A DNA stretch of 64,000 nt, taken from positions 34,890 through 98,889 of the forward strand of contig PCXB01000004.1 of assembly GCA_002787535.1 (NCBI GenBank). Direction: 5' to 3'. A program made the translations under genes and the position numbers. This DNA comes from Deltaproteobacteria bacterium CG11_big_fil_rev_8_21_14_0_20_45_16. Its GTDB lineage: Bacteria > Bdellovibrionota > UBA2394. Positions within the stretch are counted from its first letter, which is position 1. Each line of letters starts with the position of its first letter. Positions 10,701 to 19,221 of the stretch are shown here, one piece after another. Below the pieces are notes generated by a model that saw nothing but the letters and a program-made list of their open reading frames with translations, ran no database searches and was not told where the DNA came from.

Positions 10701-13115
10701 ATTGGCCAGCTGCTCTAGTAAGTTTCGATACTTTGGGAAGACATTGCTTTGATAAATTGTGGCAAAACGGAGCTTTTCCTGTTCGGACTTATCTTTCGAG
10801 CGAGAGTCTCGATTTACAATTCGCCAAGAGTCTGATGACGCCGCCTCTTCTTTTTCCGCCCGTCTACCCAGTTCGTAATAGTTGCGAAACCCGTCTCGCT
10901 CAGAACCAAGGACTTCCAAATCCTTGCCATCCTGAACACGCATCAGCACCAGCTTTTCGTCGTACTCGCCTTGATCTCCCCGTTTGGTCCAGTAAATGAA
11001 TCCCTTATCGTCAAAAAGTACTCTCGACAAAACATCTTCACGATTCAAATCCGAGGTCGAAACTTGGCGTCCATCTCGACCGGCAACCTCCCAAGAATCT
11101 TGCGTCCTTCGAAGATTGATCTGAAACACAAAGGTTCCTTGGTCTCTAAAACTCGCAAAAGCATAAACAGGTCGAGAATCTCGTTTGGATTTTTCAGACC
11201 CAATATCGGAAGACGCCGGCGTCGCGATAAGTCCAAAATCCAAAAGCTGATCAGGATCAAAGCTTAGATTGTCTTTTTTAAGAATCGCGATGTCTTCCTT
11301 GCGAGCATTGTCGGTACTCGATTTGCTTACAGCTATATAAAGCTGAGAATATTTTTCCCCATCTTCTTTCGTCGGCGCCAATAAAAATAGGTTTATTTCA
11401 AGGCCATCCTGCAAACGCACGCTGTCCAAGCCCCAACTAATATCCTTTCTAACATTTGGATGATCGACGAGTCGGCCTCTCATCAAAAGAGCCTCTTGAT
11501 TATCTTTCCCATCAAAGGAATAGGGATAAATACCTGTTCTCAAATCCTTCCCTTCAGCGCTTTCGTATTCCAAATACTTAAAGCGATAACCAAGACTTCT
11601 TGTGGATTTTGGAGAAGGAAAAAAAATCCTTGTTTCTGAATCGGTAAGACTTTGAACAATATCTATATGCGGCGCCGTTAACCGATGGAGTTGGGTATAT
11701 TGATCATTATCAGTAGAATCTGGAGTGACCGCATCAAAAGCCAACTTGCCTCCGTACACGCCTACTCTTCTTTGAAGCTCTTTCGCATTAAAGAACCTAC
11801 CGGCTATCTCTTGTTGAGAAACCAAGCGAAGTGGCCCCTCTTCAATACGATAAGCCGAGGTTTTTTGGTCGGCATCTGTTTTCCACGAAACCAACAGAAG
11901 CTTAGAATCTGAAAGGTAGCGCCACTTAATATCTTTAATTTCCCCTTGAAATCCAAAGCTTGGCCGAAGGCGTAAACTCTGAAATCCATTTGCATTAGAA
12001 ATAAAGTAAATTTCTCCTGATTCCAAATAAACCATGGCGTGCCGACTATCTCGACTATTCTCCACCTTAGGTTCGTTTTTGGAGTCCAATAATGGTCGTC
12101 CGCGAAATGCGGGCTTAAGACTCGTCCAGTTATATGTTGAAACCACGGTCTCAGCCAGAAAGTAAGCTCCCTCTCCGTTTCGAGGATCAAAGCAAAGCTT
12201 GAACTCTTGGCCCGCTATTCGCACCATCTTAAATGGCAGCTCACCAATCTCGGGAGTTCCGGAAATAATATCCAATACGGGAAGCCAAGAAATAGGCGTT
12301 CGCAATCTTACGGTCTCAACAGTCGGAGAATCACGAAGCATTCCTCGCCACTGCTTCAAGCTAGGATTATCGAAGACTTGAGGCTCTTCAAAGGATCGAA
12401 GGAGATTGAGCGAAATCGCAGAAGGCCGTGGCGCCTTGGTAACAATCATCGATTCAAGATCAGATTTGGGATGAAAATTCCAATCCAAAAGAATCGGATC
12501 TTGTAACAGATTAATCTGAGTTCCTATCTGATTTCGGGGATCCAAGGCCAGAACGAAGCTAATACCCTCGCCGTGCACAGATTGAAACTTGGTTGAGACA
12601 ATAATTAATTGAAGAGGGCCATCAGGACCATCGACCAATCTCTGAATGGCACGTATATCGTCCAAGTTTTCAATTTTGGGAAGCTTAAAGCGAGCCTTAC
12701 TCACTGGATCTTTAATCTTGATAAGGTCGCTGCCAATTTCCGCAAAGCTACCCACGCTATCCTGAGCCGATTCAATTGAAAAAATTCCGAGACGGCCATC
12801 AACAACGCTCAATATCTCATAGCGGTCGGTAAATTTTGTGATCTCAAGCTGAAGCTGTACGCCTCCCACTCGAGGCGTCGGAAAAAAATTTCCATCAAAT
12901 ACTTTCTTCCATTTACCGTCGGCTCGAACGTAAAGGCCTGATGATTCGCGCCGTGAACTCCCCTGAGGATCGTCATAAACAATAAGAAAAGGCGAACCCC
13001 CTCCAAAAGCGCTAGTAATCACTTCTTCCGCACGTTGCGCGATGAGATCAGGAGTCATAAGCCCCCAGACTATCGCCGCGCCAAAGGTGAAAAGTTTCAG
13101 CGATACTTGCTTCAT
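7752..13115 (-). CDS. Exported giant protein: beta-rich N-terminus plus Clp-like tandem AAA+ region
   Basis: The 1787-residue product begins with a signal peptide (MKQVSLKLFTFGAAIVWGLM, then TPDLIA and Gln). Residues ~30-780 are strand-rich with repeated short beta motifs and no recognised enzyme motif; a propeller-like fold is possible but unproven. Residues ~830-1060 resemble a Clp-type first AAA+ module: FEVVELGEPNAEFRKNILK parallels the ClpB 'EPSVEDTISIL' segment. I find no Walker A there, so this module looks inactive. The second AAA+ module is intact, with Walker A GNSGTGKT (1168-1175), Walker B IILDD (1236-1240) and a possible arginine finger in LTRFG. The helical C-terminal ~350 residues are unassigned. 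The gene overlaps both neighbours by ATGA, so it should be made together with the PrkA-like and SpoVR/VWA proteins. An exported ATPase is odd, since the periplasm lacks ATP. Family assignment rests on motifs only. Confidence 0.75.
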   Translation of the reverse strand: MKQVSLKLFTFGAAIVWGLMTPDLIAQRAEEVITSAFGGGSPFLIVYDDPQGSSRRESSGLYVRADGKWKKVFDGNFFPTPRVGGVQLQLEITKFTDRYEILSVVDGRLGIFSIESAQDSVGSFAEIGSDLIKIKDPVSKARFKLPKIENLDDIRAIQRLVDGPDGPLQLIIVSTKFQSVHGEGISFVLALDPRNQIGTQINLLQDPILLDWNFHPKSDLESMIVTKAPRPSAISLNLLRSFEEPQVFDNPSLKQWRGMLRDSPTVETVRLRTPISWLPVLDIISGTPEIGELPFKMVRIAGQEFKLCFDPRNGEGAYFLAETVVSTYNWTSLKPAFRGRPLLDSKNEPKVENSRDSRHAMVYLESGEIYFISNANGFQSLRLRPSFGFQGEIKDIKWRYLSDSKLLLVSWKTDADQKTSAYRIEEGPLRLVSQQEIAGRFFNAKELQRRVGVYGGKLAFDAVTPDSTDNDQYTQLHRLTAPHIDIVQSLTDSETRIFFPSPKSTRSLGYRFKYLEYESAEGKDLRTGIYPYSFDGKDNQEALLMRGRLVDHPNVRKDISWGLDSVRLQDGLEINLFLLAPTKEDGEKYSQLYIAVSKSSTDNARKEDIAILKKDNLSFDPDQLLDFGLIATPASSDIGSEKSKRDSRPVYAFASFRDQGTFVFQINLRRTQDSWEVAGRDGRQVSTSDLNREDVLSRVLFDDKGFIYWTKRGDQGEYDEKLVLMRVQDGKDLEVLGSERDGFRNYYELGRRAEKEEAASSDSWRIVNRDSRSKDKSEQEKLRFATIYQSNVFPKYRNLLEQLANPAVSARHIVLLVSPELAEYAYHYPQALRLQSELGAEFWTTKEAAHSLSIVGDKADQATVMKNLEAVREEVRRNKRPVLMANLRNLMALDRPKAGGERDFYIEALKPRERGISLGSVGESAEKVAIEPHILYLLSTEGRRIPLNAYKSQEVQASVPMILVGTKAEWEELVASAGIEGELAVSDSFEVVELGEPNAEFRKNILKSLFRRPDIASLGYEPSLDGVKTSAEGVSNEQAFDLLFGFMVNRAERLALDEKRSVFESFLWLLEDFEQELFYNSEFRNRREFGRAMIERVLAANFSTPLNVRYLPPNDPLQIISQENASFLWKRAGCPAPLELRERLLDVLKGQLSSHQVRNMPSSAIILGNSGTGKTRTAMSLINFLGLKLYDFLVKPQENREANGFYISMNEVNDAQAFMQHLLVFLSLPNGPRGYIILDDFHTASENVRNEVLRLVREFQDNPVFKRRVGEKYFERPVRNISLLLFINPTVSSEKIAKFSKDKGHPTDVEITLATLADSRGEIEPSTLTRFGAIINFGSFGVGSKTSALLDTLSGASDSSFMNQQRLILVGADSVEKISSQFPNADARDYLTEASNAFLGLPSGDGNLFMIVPRRLISRGEPSRSHFEASGGGNASQIRESVRRQFEAIPIVGDHRGQVSFMKFLIENFRRRAFEFVLRSISEDERFASRPEVRQLTVLPLAQSILRHLEEHPKANLEELTIDSKYFGILDVMTREAFMETLRAEIAQARIQGDNSRKLPVGIVSSVRAAQEFGSFSSMPEEKTRQHVLAETIRGLQTGFEQLLAKMIRVQDVDRLPEVETWLKQGSEVPRASSEVVADFGKILATYVDEIFSVAASGVDSISPEEITDEQREIAKEGLRMSQYEAIRFFVMAIDRAIYQMPWDAISGFLSESLRLASEDLSIGESSFVHDLLFSKNSSSPLKPFDQSWISGLASSIRLVNETAERESKWAERFSGRCDYLLRGLLP

Positions 13116-15601
13116 CGTCGCTGTACCGACCGCACCTCTTGGATCAACCGTCGAACCGACTCGGGGGAATAGCCCAAGTTTTGTTCTAATGATCGCACGA
13201 CATCATCCGCACGTTGCCGCACTTGATCGGTCACTTGGCCTTCTTGACCGGCGACAACCGATAAGAGCGTATCCATATTCATGCGATTCGCTTCGAGTAC
13301 GGCGTCTGCTTGATATAAGCGAATAGCTTCCATCAATCCCTTGTGCTTTTGCTGGGCACCTGCACGCCCACCAGACTGCGTAGCCGAAAATTGTACGAGC
13401 CACTTTCCGATCTCCGGCACCTCGAAGCGGACTCGATTAACTCGAGCAAAAGCTTCACCTATCTTCTTCAAGCGCTCTCTATCGATCATCTGCTGATGAG
13501 AGTCAAAATAGGATTGAGCGTCCGGATCCACATGAAGAGCGGCGATTTCTTGAATCACTTCAGAATAAATCCGATCTACGACATCTGAATTGCCGCCAGC
13601 CACAGCAAACTGAAGATCTCGATTCATCGCCGGAAGCGTAAATTCGGACCAAACAAGTTGGGCATATTGGGCCACCAAAACAGCGGCTTCGGCCTGATCT
13701 TTAAACAACTCACCCTCTCGAATTTTTTCGATCAGTACGTCTCGGATAAGCATGGGTGTAATCACGCCGCCGCGATCAGCTTTTTGCGCGTGATAGGCCG
13801 CCTCGCTCCAAACTGAAACCGCTTCCCGATGCGATAGGCCGAAGGTTCCTTCGTCACTGGCTTCACTGATTTCAGCCAACTCCACAAGATTAGTTCTTGA
13901 GACTTCAGCCGTTCCCGTCAAAGCGCGCAGTCGCGAAACGGGATCGCGAAAAAGATTGCTGTTCGTTTTAACCATCGGAAACGCATCGGCAAAACGAACC
14001 TTGCTACGCTTAAAGTTGCTACGACTAAGGGACGCCAACATAGAGAGGAATTCCAAAGTATGAGGCATCACTTGAATGGCTTGCGCACCCTCCCCCAGTT
14101 GCAAAGCGTAACGACCCGCCGGACTAAGAATAGGACTTCGTGGATCTTGATTCGGAGGGAATAGTTCATCGAGTCGATTCTCTTCTTCGGCGCGAGGATC
14201 TACTGGAATAAAACCAGCGTTGGATTCTCCAAGACGACGCATATAGAGGTCGGGCATTTCCATCGCCAAGGTTTTCCCAATCGTGCTGGGTCGTATGCTG
14301 AGATTCATCTGAACCTCATCCAAGCGATCCAATAGTGGGGGGCGCTGCTCCTTAGCTCGAATTTTTCGAACATCTTCAGTGTTCGTCGCGGTCAACCATG
14401 TGATATCCGCTTCAATTGTTGGCACCCCGTTTGCAGATATTGTTCCCGACTGAAAGGCTTCTAAGAGTGTGCGCAACAAAGCATCTGGATTCTTCAAAAC
14501 TTCATCTAATACCGCCAAACTTCCGTTAGCCTTTGGAAGCCGTGATAAGTTCCAAGCCATAGGATGGTCGGCACCATAGGTCGCACCAACTAAGGCGTGT
14601 TCCGAGGCAAAAAGTGCGCGTTCATTAATTTCATCGCCTTGCGCAGTAATAAAAGGAGTGTTTTCTTCGGTCCCCAAAATCCGTCTGACAATTCGAACAT
14701 GCTTATTTAAGGCTTCGACAACCTCCATATTCGATAGAGGCCCTTTTTTAAGCTCAGCGTAATGTTGAATAATTTCTCGGCGAATAAAGTCAGTCTTGAA
14801 GTCTCGATTACGCTTAGGTAGGGGCTTCCGACCAATTCTTTCTTGAACGAGATCGGTGGTCATCGCTATGAGTCGATTTTGAAAGCTTTTAGGCAAAAGC
14901 ACAAAAGGCGAATCTGCCATCGGCGCAGGATAGCCCACGGTTGTCCCCGGCTCGCGTGCGGCTTTTGGTACAAAAGGCGCCGATCGAATAGAGGGAATTT
15001 GATCTAAACCTATGAACTCAAAAGTATAAGCATAGTACTGTGGAAACTTAAGCGTTGCCGTATAAAGACTGTTACGTAGAATTTTTAAAAAGAGAGATTT
15101 ACCAGTCCCCGGGTCGCCCGCCAAAAGCACAACATTTCTGCCGCTCTGACTGCCGCTGGCTTGTGCTTCAAAACTTTGGATCACCCTTTCGACAGCGCTG
15201 TATTGTTCGTTCAAGCGCAATCCACCTGCCAAAGGATGCCCACTAGATATTAGATTGTAGATTCGCCTAAGCCCCATTCGCCCCGTGGGATCAGGAACCT
15301 CTTCATAACCCGCGTCGCGGATGATGGAGTACACCCGCTGAGGGCTCCGCATGACGATAAAGGGATGCTTGAGGGCCAAGTTTTCAGCGTCGGGTCGAAT
15401 CAAATCGATTAACTGATGTCTTTCGGCCAGCGCCTTTTCCATATCGTCACTACTATTTAAGGCGGATTCAATATCTGTTTCCTCACCGGCTGCACCAGCT
15501 AGAAAGGCCCGACAAAGACCCTCGATTTCACCTTGAGCCCATAGCGAACTGCCCCCCATTAAAAATAATGCCACTATAGGTAGCGCAAATAATTTCCCCA
15601 C
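13112..15601 (-). CDS. Exported PrkA/YeaG-like AAA+ protein
   Basis: The chosen GTG at 15601 is preceded by AGGAGG (complement of 15612-15617) and gives 829 residues starting with a signal peptide (MGKLFALPIVALFLMGGSSL, cleavage near WAQ). A longer reading from 15727 is open but lacks this site. Walker A GDPGTGKS is at 162-169. The sensor-rich region NGSLAVLDEVLKNPDALLR then LLEAF, followed by LDRLDEV, aligns by eye with the PrkA block 'NRGMVEFVEMFKAP...LLTATQEG...LDR'. The C-terminal part (GLSHREAVSVWSEA; VDRIYSE; DRERLKKIGEAF) resembles the PrkA C-terminal domain. Known PrkA/YeaG proteins are cytoplasmic, about 630-645 residues, and are co-encoded with YeaH and SpoVR. This one leads a three-gene operon with the SpoVR-YeaH fusion and carries an export signal. 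Kinase activity, also debated for PrkA itself, cannot be judged from the sequence. Confidence 0.8.
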   Translation of the reverse strand: MGKLFALPIVALFLMGGSSLWAQGEIEGLCRAFLAGAAGEETDIESALNSSDDMEKALAERHQLIDLIRPDAENLALKHPFIVMRSPQRVYSIIRDAGYEEVPDPTGRMGLRRIYNLISSGHPLAGGLRLNEQYSAVERVIQSFEAQASGSQSGRNVVLLAGDPGTGKSLFLKILRNSLYTATLKFPQYYAYTFEFIGLDQIPSIRSAPFVPKAAREPGTTVGYPAPMADSPFVLLPKSFQNRLIAMTTDLVQERIGRKPLPKRNRDFKTDFIRREIIQHYAELKKGPLSNMEVVEALNKHVRIVRRILGTEENTPFITAQGDEINERALFASEHALVGATYGADHPMAWNLSRLPKANGSLAVLDEVLKNPDALLRTLLEAFQSGTISANGVPTIEADITWLTATNTEDVRKIRAKEQRPPLLDRLDEVQMNLSIRPSTIGKTLAMEMPDLYMRRLGESNAGFIPVDPRAEEENRLDELFPPNQDPRSPILSPAGRYALQLGEGAQAIQVMPHTLEFLSMLASLSRSNFKRSKVRFADAFPMVKTNSNLFRDPVSRLRALTGTAEVSRTNLVELAEISEASDEGTFGLSHREAVSVWSEAAYHAQKADRGGVITPMLIRDVLIEKIREGELFKDQAEAAVLVAQYAQLVWSEFTLPAMNRDLQFAVAGGNSDVVDRIYSEVIQEIAALHVDPDAQSYFDSHQQMIDRERLKKIGEAFARVNRVRFEVPEIGKWLVQFSATQSGGRAGAQQKHKGLMEAIRLYQADAVLEANRMNMDTLLSVVAGQEGQVTDQVRQRADDVVRSLEQNLGYSPESVRRLIQEVRSVQRR

Positions 15602-15782
15602 TATCGTTCCCCCTCCTGAAGTTGCTCGAAGATACAAATGAAATTGAAATGCAAAATTACTTTGAAAAATCCCCATCGTCCCCTCCATCACGTAACAGAA
15701 GGATAAGTTAGAGAAATTCGACTTCAAGCGTCAACGTCTAGTTGCATTGCGCCAAAAATTTGCGTCATAAACATTTGAATCG

Positions 15783-15797
15783 TAACGCATCGCGTTA
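15783..15797. promoter_or_regulatory. Inverted repeat in the divergent promoter region
   Basis: TAACGC-ATC-GCGTTA is a perfect 6-bp dyad with a 3-base centre. It sits in the region between the divergent PrkA-like operon and the GDPD gene, so it could be an operator serving either or both. No regulator is assigned. Confidence 0.3.
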
Positions 15798-15859
15798 GTT
15801 AGATTATTCTAAGCTTAGTATTTCCTCAGTCGCCAAAGGGGTAGAAAATTGAATGGCTC

Positions 15860-16615
15860 ATGTCATTATCAGCTAGACGCTTTAAAGTTTTAGGACATCG
15901 GGGCTTTTCAGCTAAGTATCCCGAGAACACACTGCTCTCGCTTTCTAAGGCCATTGAAGAAGGTGCGGACGGATTCGAGTGTGACCTTCGAATTTCAAGA
16001 GATAATGAAGTTCTTGTTTTTCATGATGATGATTTCAAAAGACTATGTGGATCGAATGGGTCAATCGAAGAAAGCTCCTGGAAAGAAATTAAAAAATTAA
16101 AAGTTAAAAATAAAGAGCCTATTTGCCACTTCGATCAGCTAGTCGAGAGCTTTTTCGGCCACCATCTTTCCATTAACCTAGAAATCAAAGAGTCTCCACT
16201 TGCTCCTCAGCTCATTGAGGTGCTCGCAAAAAAACTATTAGCCTTGCTAGAGTCTTGCACCGCCCAGCTGATGATTTCCAGTTTTTCGAAGGACCTTCTA
16301 CTAAATGCAAAAGATAAACTGAGAGATCCTAGAATTAATTTCAGCCCGATTCTTGGTCAATTTAAGGATCCGATCGTCCGAAGTCTCAAATCTGCCGATG
16401 AGGTTTACTCTTGGAATATTCACTACTCCGCCCTCAAAGACTTTGCCGCCGATCCGACTCGTTTTTGGGCGCCCGTCTCCGAAACTTTTTGGTGCTGGAC
16501 CGCAAATGATTCCGACGCCTGGAAGCTAATTGAAAAGAGTCCTCTTTTTGTGGAGGCCGTCATGACCGATCATCCCGACAAACTAATTGCCTACGAAAAT
16601 GATGCCGCGTCTTAG
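15860..16615 (+). CDS. Glycerophosphodiester phosphodiesterase family protein
   Basis: The 251-residue product belongs to the GDPD/UgpQ family, which hydrolyses glycerophosphodiesters to glycerol-3-phosphate and an alcohol. The metal and catalytic residues are visible near the N-terminus: HRG (His13), FECDLR (Glu40, Asp42) and VFHDD (His54). ENTLLSLSKAIEEGAD is the usual second motif. Its length is normal for the compact cytoplasmic UgpQ type, and no signal peptide is seen. The ATG at 15860 is the first start after an in-frame TGA just upstream. It is divergent from the exported AAA+ operon and followed 100 bases later by a PHP-domain gene. Confidence 0.9.
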   Translation: MSLSARRFKVLGHRGFSAKYPENTLLSLSKAIEEGADGFECDLRISRDNEVLVFHDDDFKRLCGSNGSIEESSWKEIKKLKVKNKEPICHFDQLVESFFGHHLSINLEIKESPLAPQLIEVLAKKLLALLESCTAQLMISSFSKDLLLNAKDKLRDPRINFSPILGQFKDPIVRSLKSADEVYSWNIHYSALKDFAADPTRFWAPVSETFWCWTANDSDAWKLIEKSPLFVEAVMTDHPDKLIAYENDAAS

Positions 16616-16715
16616 CTAGATCTTTATCTACCCTGAACTCTCCTAAGAAAGATTAATCTTATATTAGGCTAAGGCTAACCCCCGATTTTCCCAAACTCCA
16701 TTACTCTAACCTTGA

Positions 16716-17672
16716 ATGTGGATGGCTGACTTTCATATGCATACTAAATACAGCGACGGAAAACTCGAGTTGCGAGACTTGGTTGATTTGTACGGAAAAC
16801 TTGGCTTTGGAGCGATCGCCATCACCGACCATCTTTGCGAAGAAAAAACTCTTCTCGGCAAGGCCGCCGCCTACCTCGACAAAACCCTAACGCCTCAGAG
16901 TTTTCCCCTCTATCTTGAAGAGATTCGAATAGAAGCCGATCGCGCCTGGACGCTTTATCGAATGCTTGTCATTCCTGGCATTGAAATCACAAAGAACTCT
17001 CTAAGGCATCATCGGTCAGCGCATATCCTCGCCTTAGGAATTAAAAATTATATTCGAGCCGACCTTTCTATCCCGGAAATTTTAAAAGAGATACGAAGCC
17101 AGGGAGCTATAAGCGTTGCTGCCCATCCCATTTCGAAAAATTATGTGCGAGGCGGCCACTACCATCTTTGGGATCATCGAGAAGAATTGAAAGATCTCTT
17201 TGATGCTTGGGAAATTACTGACAATGGTGAATTGCTCAAAGCCGTGGCGGAGACCAAACTTCCTAAACTTGCCAACTCTGACTTACATCGTCCCCATCAA
17301 ATTCAAAGTTGGAAGAATACTTTTGGCTGCGAACGCTCCTGGGAAGCCGTAGCTGATGCGATTAGAAATCAAAATCTTGATTTCAGATTTTTCTCTTCTC
17401 CAGTCGAACCCATGACATCCACTCTATTTCCAATTTTGCAAAACTTCAGGTCGCTTAAACATTTAGGTTCTAAACATTTTGCATCAACGGATCGTGTCAA
17501 AAGATTAAAATATTTTTATGCGGTGGATATATTTTCTCGATCCCGCGCAGCACGAAAGGTAAGATCGTCAGTGGGGGAGGAACTTAATGTCTCAAATATC
17601 AATGCGGGCTCGCGTCTGCATACTACTACTATCATCATTAGCAACATCATCAATCATCACACGGGCGGCTGA
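16716..17672 (+). CDS. PHP-domain metal-dependent phosphoesterase
   Basis: The product (318 residues) has the PHP signature: DFHMHTKYSDG (His7, His9), AITDH, a later GIEIT, AAHPIS, and a C-terminal NSDLHRP block. These supply the His/Asp metal ligands of the TrpH/histidinol-phosphatase-like superfamily. The substrate cannot be told from sequence. The last ~50 residues lie outside the PHP core and overlap the next gene by 86 bp in another frame, an unusually long overlap. An ATG two codons downstream is an equally good start. The gene is cytoplasmic by appearance and oriented like its subtilase neighbour. Confidence 0.85.
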   Translation: MWMADFHMHTKYSDGKLELRDLVDLYGKLGFGAIAITDHLCEEKTLLGKAAAYLDKTLTPQSFPLYLEEIRIEADRAWTLYRMLVIPGIEITKNSLRHHRSAHILALGIKNYIRADLSIPEILKEIRSQGAISVAAHPISKNYVRGGHYHLWDHREELKDLFDAWEITDNGELLKAVAETKLPKLANSDLHRPHQIQSWKNTFGCERSWEAVADAIRNQNLDFRFFSSPVEPMTSTLFPILQNFRSLKHLGSKHFASTDRVKRLKYFYAVDIFSRSRAARKVRSSVGEELNVSNINAGSRLHTTTIIISNIINHHTGG

Positions 17673-19059
17673 TCTCGATGACAACCTTAACGCCTGGATG
17701 AACCAACGACCGTCTTCAAAATCTCAACTCACAAATGAAACCAAAGATGTGATTGTATATTTTAAAGATCCACAGTTTCACGATAGGTCTGGTCTTCTTC
17801 GATCTCATGCACTCGAAGAAGAACAGACCTATGTTACAAGCGAGATTGCGATCAACAATGTCGGTCTTCGAAAGGACCTGGATGGAAACTCAAAAGTAAT
17901 CGATTCCTTTTGGTCTTCCAATGCAAGTTTCGTTCGAGTTGATCGAGCCAGCCTCAAGCGTCTAGCTAAGCGAGACGATATCAAGGGCATTCTAGCTAAC
18001 GAAATCATTAGTCTTGATGTTCCGATCGTATCGAACGCCACCAAGGCGTCGTTAGGCGAAGACGAAAATACCTACGGGCTTGATCTCATTCATGCGCCTC
18101 AGGCGTGGGAAAAGGTCGATAAGCGAATCGCTCCCGTTGTGGGAATCATCGACTCAGGGATTGATCAAACACATCCCGACTTACTCGATCGTGTGATCGC
18201 CGGTCAGGACTTTACTTCTGACGGAACCATTGATGATCGCAACAGTCACGGAACACATGTGGCAGGAACGATCGCGGGTGGTAATCGATCAGGTACGGCC
18301 ATCGGCGTGGCGCCTAACGCCAAACTGGTCATCGGCAAAATATTTGATGATCGTGGATCAACTGATCTTGCGACTATCTTAAGAGCCATGGAATGGATCA
18401 TGAACCCAGACGGTGACCCCAATACGGATGACGCACCTCGCGTTGTCAGCAACTCGTGGGGAGCTTCAAGCCAATTCATTTTGGGCTTTCGAAATATTGT
18501 CAAAACTTGGCGGCGATTTAATATCTTTCCAAGTTTTGCAGCAGGAAATTCTGGATCCGGTTGGATGACGACAGGTGCCCCGGGTCGCTACCCAACAGCT
18601 TTCGCCGTTGGCGCTCTTGATTCGAAGCAAGTCGTCACAAGCTTCAGTAGCCGAGGTCCAAGCTTCTGGTTTAAGGCCTGGGGCACCCGCGAAGATCGCG
18701 AAATGGGTTGGTTCGAGCGGTGGACGCCTCGACTCTATACGAAGCCTGATATTGCCGCGCCTGGATTGGATGTCTTGTCCTCTTTGCCTGGGGGCAGCTA
18801 CGGTCGCTACTCAGGAACAAGTATGGCAACGCCACATATCACCGGCGTTGTTGCCTTAGCATTATCAGCCAATCCTGGTTTAAGCGTTGATCAGCTTGAG
18901 CACATTATCGAATCAACTGCCGTGGATCTTGGAAAATCCGGACACGATAATGCTTACGGCAACGGATTGGTACAAGCGGATAAAGTCGTCGAAGCGGCCC
19001 TTGCACTACCCAACCAATCGAAAGCATTCACTGATACGAACCCAGACTCAATGGATTAA
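17587..19059 (+). CDS. Exported subtilisin-like serine protease (S8)
   Basis: The 490-residue preproprotease starts at an ATG preceded by GGGGGAGG. The signal peptide (residues 1-28, ending near TRAA) is followed by an I9-like propeptide (about 50-145, VIVYFKD to SLDVP). The catalytic domain carries the full S8 triad: Asp189 in GIIDSGIDQTHPDL, His221 in NSHGTHVAGT and Ser412 in YSGTSMATPH, with the oxyanion Asn321 in AAGNSG. The protein should be secreted or periplasmic and mature by propeptide cleavage. Its start lies within the 3' end of the PHP gene. A strong terminator follows it. The short C-terminal tail has no sorting domain. Confidence 0.93.
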   Translation: MSQISMRARVCILLLSSLATSSIITRAADLDDNLNAWMNQRPSSKSQLTNETKDVIVYFKDPQFHDRSGLLRSHALEEEQTYVTSEIAINNVGLRKDLDGNSKVIDSFWSSNASFVRVDRASLKRLAKRDDIKGILANEIISLDVPIVSNATKASLGEDENTYGLDLIHAPQAWEKVDKRIAPVVGIIDSGIDQTHPDLLDRVIAGQDFTSDGTIDDRNSHGTHVAGTIAGGNRSGTAIGVAPNAKLVIGKIFDDRGSTDLATILRAMEWIMNPDGDPNTDDAPRVVSNSWGASSQFILGFRNIVKTWRRFNIFPSFAAGNSGSGWMTTGAPGRYPTAFAVGALDSKQVVTSFSSRGPSFWFKAWGTREDREMGWFERWTPRLYTKPDIAAPGLDVLSSLPGGSYGRYSGTSMATPHITGVVALALSANPGLSVDQLEHIIESTAVDLGKSGHDNAYGNGLVQADKVVEAALALPNQSKAFTDTNPDSMD

Positions 19060-19122
19060 TTTGTACAAAGTTTTTCTCCCGCTCATGTGAGAGAAATCCC
19101 AACAACAAACAGAAATCCCCAC

Positions 19123-19154
19123 GGAGGCCGACCCCAAGTCGGCCTCCCTTTTTT
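19123..19154 (+). terminator. Rho-independent terminator after the subtilase gene
   Basis: A perfect 10-bp stem GGAGGCCGAC / GTCGGCCTCC with loop CCCAA is followed by C and six T (19149-19154). It ends the GDPD-PHP-subtilase run and is the clearest intrinsic terminator in the window. Confidence 0.93.
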
Positions 19155-19221
19155 GTACTCCAAGCCCCTGGCAGAATACTCCTTGCTTGGCCGGTCTAAA
19201 TATTGCAATACAAGATCTTAA

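Noticed and set aside
13112..15727. Longer PrkA-like start at 15727
   Set aside because: It adds 42 residues before the signal peptide and has no ribosome binding site, whereas GTG at 15601 has AGGAGG at good spacing.
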